NCBI GenBank assembly: GCA_016789955.1
Contig: JAEUPB010000074.1
Span: 38,098 to 102,097, forward strand
Length of the DNA stretch: 64,000 nucleotides
Source of the DNA: Rubrivivax sp.
GTDB lineage: Bacteria; Pseudomonadota; Gammaproteobacteria; Burkholderiales; Burkholderiaceae_C
Direction: 5' to 3'
The translations under genes and the position numbers were made by a program. The notes under the pieces were generated by a model, which searched no databases, was not told where the DNA came from, and saw nothing but the letters and a program-made list of their open reading frames with translations. This document shows, piece after piece, positions 17,223 through 26,307 of this stretch; the stretch's first letter is position 1, and each line of letters opens with the position of its first letter.

Positions 17223-17715
17223 GCAGGCCAAGGATCCGAAGCTCCCGCGCCGCGGCGCCGAGGACCAGCGCCGGCTGGACCGGCTGCTTTCGGAGATCTT
17301 CGAGAAGCACATCGTCTTCAACACGGTGCTGGGGCTGAAGGTGCTGTCGGTGACGCACGGCGACGTGCGCGGCGGCTTCGAGATGCGGCCCGAGCTCGTC
17401 GGCAACTTCTCGTCGGGCCAGCTGCACGGCGGCGTGATCGCCTCGGTGCTCGATGCGATGGGCGGCCTGGCGGTGATGGTCGCGGTGGGCGAGCGCCATG
17501 CGCACGAGTCGGCCGACCACGTGGCGCACCGCTTCGCCCGGCTGGGCACGATCGACCTGCGCATCGACTACCTGCGCCGCGGCCTGGGCAAGCAGTTCCT
17601 CGTCACCACGGAGGTGCTGCGGCTGGGCGGCCGCGTCGGCTCGGTGCAGATGAGGCTGCACAACGAACACGGCACGCTGCTGGCCACTGGAGCCGGCGCC
17701 TACATGGTGTCCTGA
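17212..17715 (+). CDS. PaaI-type hotdog thioesterase
   Basis: 167 residues, starting 11 bases before the BKACE stop. Hotdog-fold thioesterase features are the SSGQLHGGVIASVLDAMGGLA segment, with the catalytic acid as Asp in SVLDAMGG, and the strand TIDLRIDYLRRGL. It should hydrolyse an acyl-CoA of the pathway, perhaps to free a beta-keto acid for the BKACE or to relieve CoA sequestration. It is the last gene of the rightward operon; a GC palindrome around 17743-17760 may end the transcript. Confidence 0.84.
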   Translation: MPTEQAKDPKLPRRGAEDQRRLDRLLSEIFEKHIVFNTVLGLKVLSVTHGDVRGGFEMRPELVGNFSSGQLHGGVIASVLDAMGGLAVMVAVGERHAHESADHVAHRFARLGTIDLRIDYLRRGLGKQFLVTTEVLRLGGRVGSVQMRLHNEHGTLLATGAGAYMVS

Positions 17716-17802
17716 CGCCCCCACGCGGCCACGGGTCTTGAATCGGCGGGCCCGGGCCGCCATCTGCCGGCGCGTTGCGGTGTCGCGCAGAATCGCCGCC
17801 CC

Positions 17803-18930
17803 ATGACTCGCCGCCCCATGACCCGACGTCTCATGCCCCGCCTCCTCTCGATCGCCCTCGCCGCATTCGGCATCGCGGGCCTCGCCTGGCTCGCCATGCC
17901 CAACGGCGCCGGCAGCCGCACCGATGCCGTGCCGCGAGCGGTGTCGCCCCGGCCGGCGCTGGCCGCCGACGAGCAGGCGAACATCGACGTGTTCCGCCGC
18001 ACCTCGCCCTCGGTGGTGCACATCACCACGCTGGAGACGCAGCGCGACCTGTTCAGCTTGAACGTGCAGCAGGTGCCGCGCGGCACCGGGACCGGCTTCG
18101 TGTGGGACGAGCAGGGCCACGTCGTCACCAACTTCCACGTCATCCAGGGCGGCTCGGCCGCGCGCGTGACGCTGGCCGACCAGAGCACGCACAAGGCCAC
18201 GCTGGTCGGCGCCTTCCCCGACCGCGACCTCGCGGTGCTGAAGATCGACGCGCCGCCGGGCCGGCTGCCGCCGATCGCCGTCGGGTCGTCGCGCGACCTC
18301 ATCGTCGGCCAGCGCGTCTACGCCATCGGCAACCCCTTCGGCCTCGACCAGACGCTGACCACCGGCATCGTCAGCGCGCTGAACCGCGAGATCTAGTCGT
18401 TCATCAGCCGCACGATCCGGGGCGTCGTCCAGACCGACGCGGCGATCAACCCCGGCAACTCGGGCGGCCCGCTGCTGGATTCGGCCGGCCGGCTGATCGG
18501 CGTCAACACGCAGATCGCCAGCCCCAGCGGCGCCAGCGCCGGCATCGGCTTCGCGATCCCCGTCGACGAGGTGAACCGCATCGTGCCGCGGCTGATCCGC
18601 GACGGCCGCTTCGTGCGCCCGGCGCTGGGCATCAGCGCCGGCTCGCCTGCGCTGCACCGCGCGCTGAACCTGCCGCGCGGCGTGGCGCTGGTCCAGGTGG
18701 CCCCGGGCGGGCCGGCCGCGCGGGCGGGCCTGCAGCCGTTCCGCCGCGGGCCGGACGGATCGGTGGTGCCCGGCGACGTGATCACCGCCATCAACGACGA
18801 AGCCGTGGGCGACCTCGACGAGATGCTGGCGCAGCTCGAGCGGCGCAACAGCGGCGACGCGGTGACGCTGACGGTGTGGCGTGCCGGGCAGACGCGCCGG
18901 CAGGCTGTGACGCTGACCTCCGGAGACTGA
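17803..18930 (+). pseudogene. DegQ/Do-like trypsin-PDZ protease interrupted by an amber codon
   Basis: The reading frame encodes a signal-anchored serine protease followed by a PDZ domain, about 375 codons. Catalytic His112 (TNFHVI) and Asp142 (PDRDLAVLKI) are intact. Codon 198 is TAG (18394-18396), just after SALNREI, where the family normally has Glu or Gln. The same frame then continues normally with the catalytic Ser220 (NPGNSGGPLLD) and a full PDZ domain to 18930. There is no frameshift and no good restart site, so the translated product would lack the nucleophile. Either a recent nonsense mutation, a sequencing error, or suppressed readthrough explains this. Confidence 0.85.
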
Positions 18931-19081
18931 TTCCGGCGATTTGTGACCGCGGGACTGTCGCGTCCCGACCGTACTTTTCCACCGTTCACGCCTGCGGCCC
19001 GCCCGCAGACTGCCGACTGCTCGCCTGCCGCGCAAAGGCCCCCTTTTTTCGGGTCCGCGTCCGGGCGACCAGGAGTCGTGC

Positions 19082-21514
19082 ATGTCCGCCTTTCTCGACA
19101 CCCTGCTCGCCCCCGCCGCGCGATGCATGCGGCGCCTGCGCCTGCCCACCAAGCTCGGCCTGCTGGCCACCGTGCTGCTGGTGCCGCTGCTGCTGCTCGG
19201 CGCGGCGCAGCACACGGCCCTGCGCGACACCGAGAGGGCCGCCGTGCGCGAGCGCGAGGGCGCCCGGGTGCTGGCGAAGTGGATGGACGTGGTCAACGGC
19301 GTGCAGGTGCACCGCCTGCTGACGAGCCTGGCGCTGAGCGGCGATCGCGAGGCCGACGCCGCACGGGCCACTCGCCGCGCCGCGCTGAAGGAAGCGCTGG
19401 CCGCCGCCGAGGGCGCCTCGACGGCCCGGCTGCCGTTCGAGATGCCGGCCGAATGGCGCGAACTGAGCACCGCAGCAGCAGCGCTCGCCGAGGGCCGCCA
19501 CCCCACGCACCGCGACGAGGCCTTCGCCGTGCACACGAAGGTGATCGACGGGCTGCAGGTGCTGCTGTTCCGCATCGCCGAGCAGTCGCAGTTGCTGCTG
19601 GACCCGTCCGCCGAGACCTATCTGCTGATGGACCTGGCCGTGAGCCAGATCCCGCCGGCGATCGAGGCGGTCTCGCAGGCCCGGGCCCGCGGCGAGCTGC
19701 TGTTGGTCCGCGGCGACGCGAGCGGCCGCGAGCGCGTGCTGATGAACCTGCTGGCCGCCGACGTCGACCGCCAGGTCTCCGGCATCCAGGTGCGCACGCA
19801 GGCGCTGCAGCGGACCGGCGCCACCGTCATTGGCAGCGGCCCCGAGATGCTCGAGCAGGCCCGGCGCTTCGCGACGCTGACGCGCGACACGTTCTCTGCC
19901 GACGCCATCACGCTGGAGCCCGCCGTCTTCCGGCAGGCCGGGCAGCGCGCCATCGAGGCCGGCCGGGAACACGAGCAACGCATCGTCGCCGAGCTGGTGC
20001 GCCTCGTGGAAGCGCGGGCGGCCGCCGCGATGCGGCTGCGCTGGGGCCAGGTCGCCGCGGCGTCGGTGGCGCTGGTGCTGCTCGTCTACCTGTCGGCGGC
20101 GTTCTACGCCAGCTTCTACGGCTCGCTGCGGGCGCTGCACAAGGGTGTGCAGCGTGTGGCCGGCGGGGACCTCTCGCACAAGCTCGTGATCCACGGCAGC
20201 GACGAGATGGCGCAGATCGGCAGCCTCGTGGAGGCGATGAACCAGCGGCTGTCGGCGATGGTGGCCGAGATCCGCAGCAGCGCGGTGCGCGTGGGCATGG
20301 CCGGGCGGCTGGTGGCCGACGGCAGCGGCGCATTGGCGCAGCGCACCGAGGAGCAGGCCGCGAGCCTGCGGCAGACGCTGGCGTCGGCGCAGTCGCTGTC
20401 GCAGGCGGTCTCGATGAATGCCTCGGCCGCCGCCGAACTCGACCGGCTCACCGAAGCGCTGCGCCACGACGCCGAGGCCGGCGGAGAGGCCATGCGCGAG
20501 ACGGTACGCGCGATGTCGCACCTCGAGACCAGTTCGAGCAAGGTGGGCGAGATCATCGGCACCATCGACGCGCTCGCGTTCCAGACCAACATCCTCGCGC
20601 TGAACGCGGCCGTCGAAGCGGCACGTGCCGGCGAGGCGGGCCGCGGCTTCGCGGTGGTGGCCAGCGAGGTGCGCCAGCTGGCGCAGCGCAGCAGCCGCGC
20701 CGCGGGCGAGATCCGCACGCTGATCGGCCAGTCCAGCGAGGAGGTGCAGGGCTCGGTGTCGCGCATCCAGAACGTCGGCCAGGTGCTCGACCGTGTGGTC
20801 GGCGGCGTGCGCCACGTGTCGGATTCGCTGCGCACCATCGCCACCGCCAGCGCCCAGCAGAGCAGCGAGCTCGAGCAGGTGGCGCAGAGCGTGGGCAGCC
20901 TGGACAGCATCACGCGCGAGAACGCGAACATGGTGACGCAGTCTTCCGGTGCGTCGCAGGACCTGGTGGAGCGCGCACAGACGCTGGCGCGCGCGGTGTC
21001 GTCGATCCGGCTGCGCCAGGGCAGTGCCGACGAGGCGCGGGCGCTGGTCGACCGCGCGCTGCCACTGCTGCAGTCGCAAGGCCTCGCCGGCGCCAGTGCC
21101 GAGCTGCATTCGCGCGATTCCGGCTTCGTCGACCGCGACCTGTACGTGTTCGTGATCGACCGCGCCGGTGTCTATCGGCTGCACGGCGCCAAGACCTCGA
21201 TGGAAGGTCACCGCGTGCACGAGGTGCCCGGCATCGACGGCGACCGCTTCGTGCGCGACGCGTGGGAGGCCGTGGCGCGCGGCGGCGGCTGGATCGACTA
21301 CGAGATCCTCAATGCCGAGACCGGCAGCGTGATGCCCAAGGCGTCGTACGTGGTGGGCCTCGACTCGCAGCTGTTCGTCGGCTGCGGCGTCTACCGGCAC
21401 GACTCGGCGCAGAGTGCCGCGCTCGACCCGGCCGCAGCCGCACCGTCAAGCTCGCGCGCCCCAGCAAGCGCCACGCCGCCGGCCGTCCCGGCGCTGCGCA
21501 CCGCGCGCGCCTGA
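19082..21514 (+). CDS. Methyl-accepting chemotaxis protein with C-terminal Cache-like domain
   Basis: 810 residues. A first membrane span lies at about 24-45, a ~270-residue periplasmic helical sensor follows, then a second span at about 322-343 and a HAMP-like region (GSLRALHKGVQRVAGGDLSHKL). The signalling hairpin tip is near 500-530 ([24 protein letters not shown]). After the signalling domain, residues ~684-770 (DRDLYVFVIDRAGVYRLHG...GGWIDYEI...PKASYVVGLDSQLFVGCGVYR) match a single Cache domain, normally a periplasmic sensor but here predicted cytoplasmic. The chain ends in a Pro/Ala-rich tail. No che genes are nearby. Confidence 0.87.
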   Translation: MSAFLDTLLAPAARCMRRLRLPTKLGLLATVLLVPLLLLGAAQHTALRDTERAAVREREGARVLAKWMDVVNGVQVHRLLTSLALSGDREADAARATRRAALKEALAAAEGASTARLPFEMPAEWRELSTAAAALAEGRHPTHRDEAFAVHTKVIDGLQVLLFRIAEQSQLLLDPSAETYLLMDLAVSQIPPAIEAVSQARARGELLLVRGDASGRERVLMNLLAADVDRQVSGIQVRTQALQRTGATVIGSGPEMLEQARRFATLTRDTFSADAITLEPAVFRQAGQRAIEAGREHEQRIVAELVRLVEARAAAAMRLRWGQVAAASVALVLLVYLSAAFYASFYGSLRALHKGVQRVAGGDLSHKLVIHGSDEMAQIGSLVEAMNQRLSAMVAEIRSSAVRVGMAGRLVADGSGALAQRTEEQAASLRQTLASAQSLSQAVSMNASAAAELDRLTEALRHDAEAGGEAMRETVRAMSHLETSSSKVGEIIGTIDALAFQTNILALNAAVEAARAGEAGRGFAVVASEVRQLAQRSSRAAGEIRTLIGQSSEEVQGSVSRIQNVGQVLDRVVGGVRHVSDSLRTIATASAQQSSELEQVAQSVGSLDSITRENANMVTQSSGASQDLVERAQTLARAVSSIRLRQGSADEARALVDRALPLLQSQGLAGASAELHSRDSGFVDRDLYVFVIDRAGVYRLHGAKTSMEGHRVHEVPGIDGDRFVRDAWEAVARGGGWIDYEILNAETGSVMPKASYVVGLDSQLFVGCGVYRHDSAQSAALDPAAAAPSSSRAPASATPPAVPALRTARA

Positions 21515-21612
21515 CCGGCATCCGTTGCGCCCGCGCCCGGCGCGGGTGTGATCGCGGCCACCGCTTGACCGGGGTCAACGATCGACCTCATGTTCGGGCG
21601 TCGAATGGGTGC

Positions 21613-22554
21613 ATGGACCCGCGCATGGACACCCCGCTGCCGGACGGCGTGCGTTGTCCGGCCTGTGGCGGCACGCTGGAACGCGAGCCCCGCCAGCGAA
21701 TCGACCGCCTGATGAGCGTGCTGCACCCGGTGCACCGCTACCGCTGCGTGATGCCCGGTTGCGGCTGGCACGGCGTGCTGGGGCGCGACGCCGTGCCCGT
21801 GGCGCACGCCGTGGGGCGGCCCGCGGCGGGCGTGGTGCTGCTGTGGTTCCTGGCCGGCGCCGTCACGGCGGTGGGCCTGAGCGAGGGCACGCGGGCGGTG
21901 CTGCGCTGGCGCAAGGCGCACCCGGCGGCGGTGGCCACCGCACCGCGCCCCACCGGCGCCGAACTCGACTCGCACTACGCGCCGCCGGGCACCGATCATC
22001 CCGGCGTGGAGCTGCCGGCCACCGACGGTCGCGTCGCGACCAACCCCTCGCCGCTGACGCTGCGCCGCAGCTGCGCCTGGGGCGTGCCCGGCGCCAACCC
22101 GTACCGCGGCACCGTGGAACAGGCGCTGGCCGCCGCCAAGCTGCCACCGTCGGTGGTGCGCGAGATCGCCGACAAGGCCGAACGCGGCTGGATGGTCGAC
22201 CAGGTCGAGATCTCGCGGCACGGCATCCGCTCGGTGGCCGGGCGCGTCGACTTCAACCCGAACATCCAGGCGATGGCCTTCGGCGACAAGCTGTGCTTCG
22301 ACACGCGGGTGAACTTCCCGGCCGGGCACGTCGAGTACGCGGCGCTGTACGAGGCACGCGGCGAGAACGGCGAGACGCTGCACGTGATGGTGCCGTACGT
22401 GTGCCGCAACGTGTCGGTGCTCGGCGAGCGCTACGAAGTGCCCGATCACCCGCCCGGCCGCACGCCCACGCCAGGCAGCCTGGTGCTGGCATTGCTCGGC
22501 CTCGCGGCGCTGGCCGGATCCCGGCGGCATCGGGGCATGACGTCGGGCCAGTGA
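21613..22554 (+). CDS. Zinc-ribbon membrane protein with PEP-CTERM-like tail
   Basis: 313 residues from the ATG at 21613; 21625 is an alternative. Residues ~16-55 contain CPACGG and CVMPGCGW cysteine pairs, as in a zinc ribbon. One membrane segment follows (AAGVVLLWFLAGAVTAVGL). The C-terminus, TPTPGSLVLALLGLAALAG then SRRHRG, has the proline-glycine, hydrophobic, Arg-rich layout of PEP-CTERM/MYXO-type sorting tails. The middle has an unrecognised ~150-residue domain with several cysteines. The function is unknown. Confidence 0.65.
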   Translation: MDPRMDTPLPDGVRCPACGGTLEREPRQRIDRLMSVLHPVHRYRCVMPGCGWHGVLGRDAVPVAHAVGRPAAGVVLLWFLAGAVTAVGLSEGTRAVLRWRKAHPAAVATAPRPTGAELDSHYAPPGTDHPGVELPATDGRVATNPSPLTLRRSCAWGVPGANPYRGTVEQALAAAKLPPSVVREIADKAERGWMVDQVEISRHGIRSVAGRVDFNPNIQAMAFGDKLCFDTRVNFPAGHVEYAALYEARGENGETLHVMVPYVCRNVSVLGERYEVPDHPPGRTPTPGSLVLALLGLAALAGSRRHRGMTSGQ

Positions 22555-22629
22555 AGTCCGCCACGGGGCCGCAGCGCTCGCGGCGACGGCTGCCCTACAG
22601 CACGGGCGCGGGATGCCGAGAATCCCGGC

Positions 22630-23061
22630 ATGCCGACGTTCCGCCCGTTCCGTGCCGCCGTGATCGTGCTCGCCACCGCCGCCTGCGGTGCCGCGACGGC
22701 GGCTCCCACGAGCCCTTCCGCGTTCCTGGACCGCCTGGCCGCGGTGATCAACGACTACCGAGCCCAGAACGCCCTGCCACCGCTGGCCGTGGTCGATGAC
22801 CTGGCGAACCTCGCCGACGAGCACAGCCAGGAGATGGCGGCCGAGCGGCGACTGTCGCACGACGGCTTCCGCGCGCGCATGGGCCGCACCGACAGCCGCC
22901 TGTGCGTGGAGAACGTGGCGCACAACTTCCCCACGCCCGAAACGTTGGTGGACGGCTGGCGCCGCTCGCCGGCCCACCACCGCAACCTGCTCGAGCCCGG
23001 CGTCTCGCGCATGGGCCTGGCGGCCACCGGGCGCTACGTCACGTTCTTCGCCTGCCGCTGA
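22630..23061 (+). CDS. CAP/SCP-like secreted protein
   Basis: 143 residues with an N-terminal export signal (VIVLATAACGAATAAP). The CAP (PR-1/YkwD-like) domain is recognisable: INDYRAQNALPPLAVVDDLANLADEHSQEMA, then RRLSHDGFRARM, ENVAHNF and GWRRSPAHHRNLLEPGVSRMGLA. The two conserved histidines and acidic residues of the cleft are present. The usual role is extracytoplasmic, with the biochemical activity uncertain in bacteria. The gene converges with the RND transporter gene. Confidence 0.85.
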   Translation: MPTFRPFRAAVIVLATAACGAATAAPTSPSAFLDRLAAVINDYRAQNALPPLAVVDDLANLADEHSQEMAAERRLSHDGFRARMGRTDSRLCVENVAHNFPTPETLVDGWRRSPAHHRNLLEPGVSRMGLAATGRYVTFFACR

Positions 23062-23070
23062 GCGGCCGGA

Positions 23071-26000
23071 TCAGTCTCGGTCGGCCGGCATCGCGTCCGG
23101 CAGCAGCGGCCCGCCCCGCTCGGCAGCCGGCACCGCCGCGGCGCGCGGCTTCTTCTCGCGCACCAGGTAGCTGTAGAGCACCGGCACCACCACCAGCGTG
23201 AGGATGGTCGACGTGATCACGCCGCCGATGATGGCGCGGCCCATCGGCGCCTGGATCTCGCCGCCGTCGTTCAGCGCCAGTGCCAGCGGCAGCATGCCGA
23301 AGACCATCGCCGCGGTCGTCATCACGATCGGCCGCATGCGGATGAGCCCCGCCTGCAGCAGCGCGTCGGCCGTGCTCGCGCCGGCCTTGCGCGCGTGGTT
23401 GGCGAAGTCCACCAGCAGGATGGCGTTCTTCGTCACCAGGCCCATGAGCATCACCAGGCCGATCATCGAGAACACGTTCAGCGTGCTGCGCCAGAACAGC
23501 AGCGCCAGCATCACGCCGATCAGCGCCAGCGGCAGGCTGGCCATGATCGCGATGGGCTGCAGGAAGCTGCCGAACTGGCTGGCCAGCACGATGTAGATGA
23601 AGATCACCGCCAGCGCCATCGCCGCAAGCAGCCCGCCGAAGGCCTCGGCCTGCTGCTGCATCTGGCCGCCCACGTCGAAACTGATGCCCGGGGGCAGGTT
23701 GGTCTCCTTGATCAGCTTCTGCACGTCCTCGCCCACCTCGCCGGGGCTGCGGTCCTTGACGCCGGCGAACACCGCCTCGCGGCGCTGCAGGTTCTGGCGC
23801 CGGATGATCTCGGGGTTGAACACCGGCTCGACGTCGGCCACGCTGGCCAGCGTGATCGGCGTGCCGTCCTTCGCGAAGGCCACCGGCAGGTCGCGCACCT
23901 GCTCGACGCGCTCGCGCTGCGTCTGGTTCAGGCGCAGCACCACCTCGACCTGGTCGCCGTCGAGCGTGGTCCAGTAGGTGGCGGCCTCGCCGCCCACGTA
24001 GGCGCGCAGCGACGACGCGAGCTGCGGCGCGGTGATGCCCAGTTCGCGCACCGCCGCGGGCTTCAGCCGCACGGCGTAGGCCGGCAGGCCGGGCTTCACC
24101 GACGACTCCACGTCCACCGCGCCGGGGATCTTCTTCACCTTCTCGGCGAACTCGTTGGCCACGCGGGCCAGCGCCTCGGGGTCGTTGCCGAGGATGGCCA
24201 CGTAGATCGGCCGGTTGAAGCCCAGCGCCGCATCGGTGCCGGGCACCTTGGCGATGAGGTCGCGCATCGCCTCCTCGACCTGCTTCTGCGAACGTGAGCG
24301 CTCCTTGCGTGGCTTCAGCGTGATGTTCAGCCACGCCTGGTTGCGCTGCCCGGCGCCGCCGACGAAGGTGGACACGGTGTCCACCTCGGGCAGCGTGGCG
24401 ACCAGTTCCTCGACCTGGCGCACCTTGGCATCGGTGCGTTCGAGGCTGGAGCCCACCGGCATGCGCAGCTGCAGCTGCGTGTAGCCCTGGTCGGTCTCGG
24501 GCACGAACTCGCTGCCGACGAAGCCGCCCAGGCCCAATGCGGCGACGAAGCTGAAGCCCCCGATCGCCATCACCACGCCACGCGGCGTCAGCGTGGCGCG
24601 GCGCAGCCGGCGCGGGCTGCCGCGGTCGCGCCGGTTGTGCGCATCGAAGCCGCGGCCCCAGGCCGGCAGCCAGAGGCGGTAGCGCCGCTCCGAGAAGGCC
24701 CAGCGGATGGTCTTCTCGTAGACCGCGTGCAGCAGGTCCATGCCGCGGTCGGTGGCACGGATCGCGTGGCCGATGCCCCACAGGTTCTTCAGCCGCGCCG
24801 ACGGCGGGTCCTTCCACACCGACGACAGCATCGGGTCCAGCGTGAAGCTGACGAACAGGCTCACCAGCACCGCCACCACCACCGTGATGCCGAACGGGTA
24901 GAAGAACTTGCCGATGATCCCGCCCATGAAGGCCACCGGCACGAACACCGCGCACAGCGCGAAGGTGGTGGCCATCACGGCCAGCCCGATCTCGTCGGTG
25001 CCCTCGCGCGCCGCGGTGTGGTGGTCCTTGCCCATCGCGACGTGGCGCACGATGTTCTCGCGCACGACGATCGCGTCGTCGATCAGCAGGCCGATGCACA
25101 GGCTCAGCGCCATCATCGTCATGAAGTTCAGCGTGAAGCCGAACATGTAGACGGCGATGAAGCTCGAGATCACCGCGATCGGCAGCGTGAGCCCGGTGAT
25201 GATGGTGCTGCGCCAGCTGTGCAGGAACAGGAACACGATCGCGATGGTCAGCAGCGCGCCCTCGATCAGCGTGTGCTTCAGGCCGTCGAGCGAGCCCTTC
25301 ACCCAGTCGCTGCTGGCGTAGATCAGCTTCAGCTCCACGTCCGGCGGCAGCGTCTTGCGCATCTCCTCCATCGCCTTCTTCACCGCGTCGCCGGCCACCA
25401 CGATGTTGGCGTCCTGCTGCTTGTAGACGTTGAAATTGATCGCGCGCTGGCCGTTGATGCGGGCGGTGGAGTCGGGCTCGCGCTCGCGCTCGACGAGCTG
25501 GCCCAGGTCGGCCAGCGTCAGCGCCAGGCCGTTGCGGCGCGCCACCACGGTCTGCGCGAACAGCTTGGGGTCGCGCACGCGGCCTTCCACGCGCAGCAGC
25601 GCGTCCTGCGTCGGATCGGACAGCAGGCCCACCGGCTGGTCGGCGTTCGCTTCGCGCAGCGCGGTGGCGATCTCCGCAGGCGTCACGGCATAGGCGCGCA
25701 GGCGCACCGGGTCGAGGTCGACGCGTACCTCGCGCACGGCCAGCCCCGAGATCTCCACGCGCGCCACGCCTTCCACGCGCTGCAGCCGCTTGCCGACGAT
25801 GTTCTCGCCCAGCAACGACAGCTCACGCGCGCTGCGCGTCTTCGACAGCAGCGCGAGATTCACCACCGGCTGCGCGTTGTCGTTGTTCCAGCGCGCCACC
25901 GTGGGCGCGCGCACGTCGCGCGGGAAGCTCGACTGCACGGCGGCGATGCGATCGCGCACGTCCTGCATCGCGCGCGACATGTCGGCGTCGAGCGAGAACT

Positions 26001-26280
26001 CCACGCTCATCTGCCCGAGGCCTTCCAGCGAGCGCGACGTGATGCGCTTGACGCCGGCGATGCTGTTGACCGATTCCTCCACCGGCCGCATCACCTCGCG
26101 CTCCACGGCCTCGGGGCTGGCGCCGGGATAGCGCACTTCCACCCATGCGCCGGGGAAGCTGATGTCGGGCATCTGCTCGACGCCCAGCCGCATGTACGAG
26201 AACAGGCCCAGCACGCACAGCGCGACCATCATCATCGCGGCGAACACCGGGTTCTGGATCGAGACTCGAGTGATCCACAT
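23071..26280 (-). CDS. RND-family inner-membrane efflux transporter (HAE-1/AcrB type)
   Basis: 1069 residues, typical length for the family. Two repeats each have a large periplasmic loop and about six membrane spans. The proton-relay pair in TM4 (LCIGLLIDDAIVVRENIV) and the lysine in TM10 (MGLVTKNAILLVDFANHA) are present. The N-terminus MWITRVSIQNPVFAAMMMVAL is characteristic. It exports drugs, solvents or metabolites together with the adaptor encoded just upstream and an outer-membrane channel not encoded here. GGAG precedes the ATG. An unusual Arg-rich cytoplasmic loop (DAHNRRDRGSPRRLRR) lies between the halves. Substrates are unknown. Confidence 0.92.
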   Translation of the reverse strand: MWITRVSIQNPVFAAMMMVALCVLGLFSYMRLGVEQMPDISFPGAWVEVRYPGASPEAVEREVMRPVEESVNSIAGVKRITSRSLEGLGQMSVEFSLDADMSRAMQDVRDRIAAVQSSFPRDVRAPTVARWNNDNAQPVVNLALLSKTRSARELSLLGENIVGKRLQRVEGVARVEISGLAVREVRVDLDPVRLRAYAVTPAEIATALREANADQPVGLLSDPTQDALLRVEGRVRDPKLFAQTVVARRNGLALTLADLGQLVEREREPDSTARINGQRAINFNVYKQQDANIVVAGDAVKKAMEEMRKTLPPDVELKLIYASSDWVKGSLDGLKHTLIEGALLTIAIVFLFLHSWRSTIITGLTLPIAVISSFIAVYMFGFTLNFMTMMALSLCIGLLIDDAIVVRENIVRHVAMGKDHHTAAREGTDEIGLAVMATTFALCAVFVPVAFMGGIIGKFFYPFGITVVVAVLVSLFVSFTLDPMLSSVWKDPPSARLKNLWGIGHAIRATDRGMDLLHAVYEKTIRWAFSERRYRLWLPAWGRGFDAHNRRDRGSPRRLRRATLTPRGVVMAIGGFSFVAALGLGGFVGSEFVPETDQGYTQLQLRMPVGSSLERTDAKVRQVEELVATLPEVDTVSTFVGGAGQRNQAWLNITLKPRKERSRSQKQVEEAMRDLIAKVPGTDAALGFNRPIYVAILGNDPEALARVANEFAEKVKKIPGAVDVESSVKPGLPAYAVRLKPAAVRELGITAPQLASSLRAYVGGEAATYWTTLDGDQVEVVLRLNQTQRERVEQVRDLPVAFAKDGTPITLASVADVEPVFNPEIIRRQNLQRREAVFAGVKDRSPGEVGEDVQKLIKETNLPPGISFDVGGQMQQQAEAFGGLLAAMALAVIFIYIVLASQFGSFLQPIAIMASLPLALIGVMLALLFWRSTLNVFSMIGLVMLMGLVTKNAILLVDFANHARKAGASTADALLQAGLIRMRPIVMTTAAMVFGMLPLALALNDGGEIQAPMGRAIIGGVITSTILTLVVVPVLYSYLVREKKPRAAAVPAAERGGPLLPDAMPADRD

Positions 26281-26307
26281 CGTTCGTCTCCGTCGCCGGG
26301 TCGCCGC

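Noticed and set aside
18394-18396. Pyrrolysine or other recoding at the TAG in the protease
   Set aside because: Nothing in the family uses a special residue there and no downstream recoding structure is evident; a point mutation or sequencing error is simpler.
18986-21400. An 804-codon open frame antisense to the chemoreceptor
   Set aside because: The composition is that of a shadow frame (His/Arg/Leu-rich) and the plus-strand gene has clear domains.
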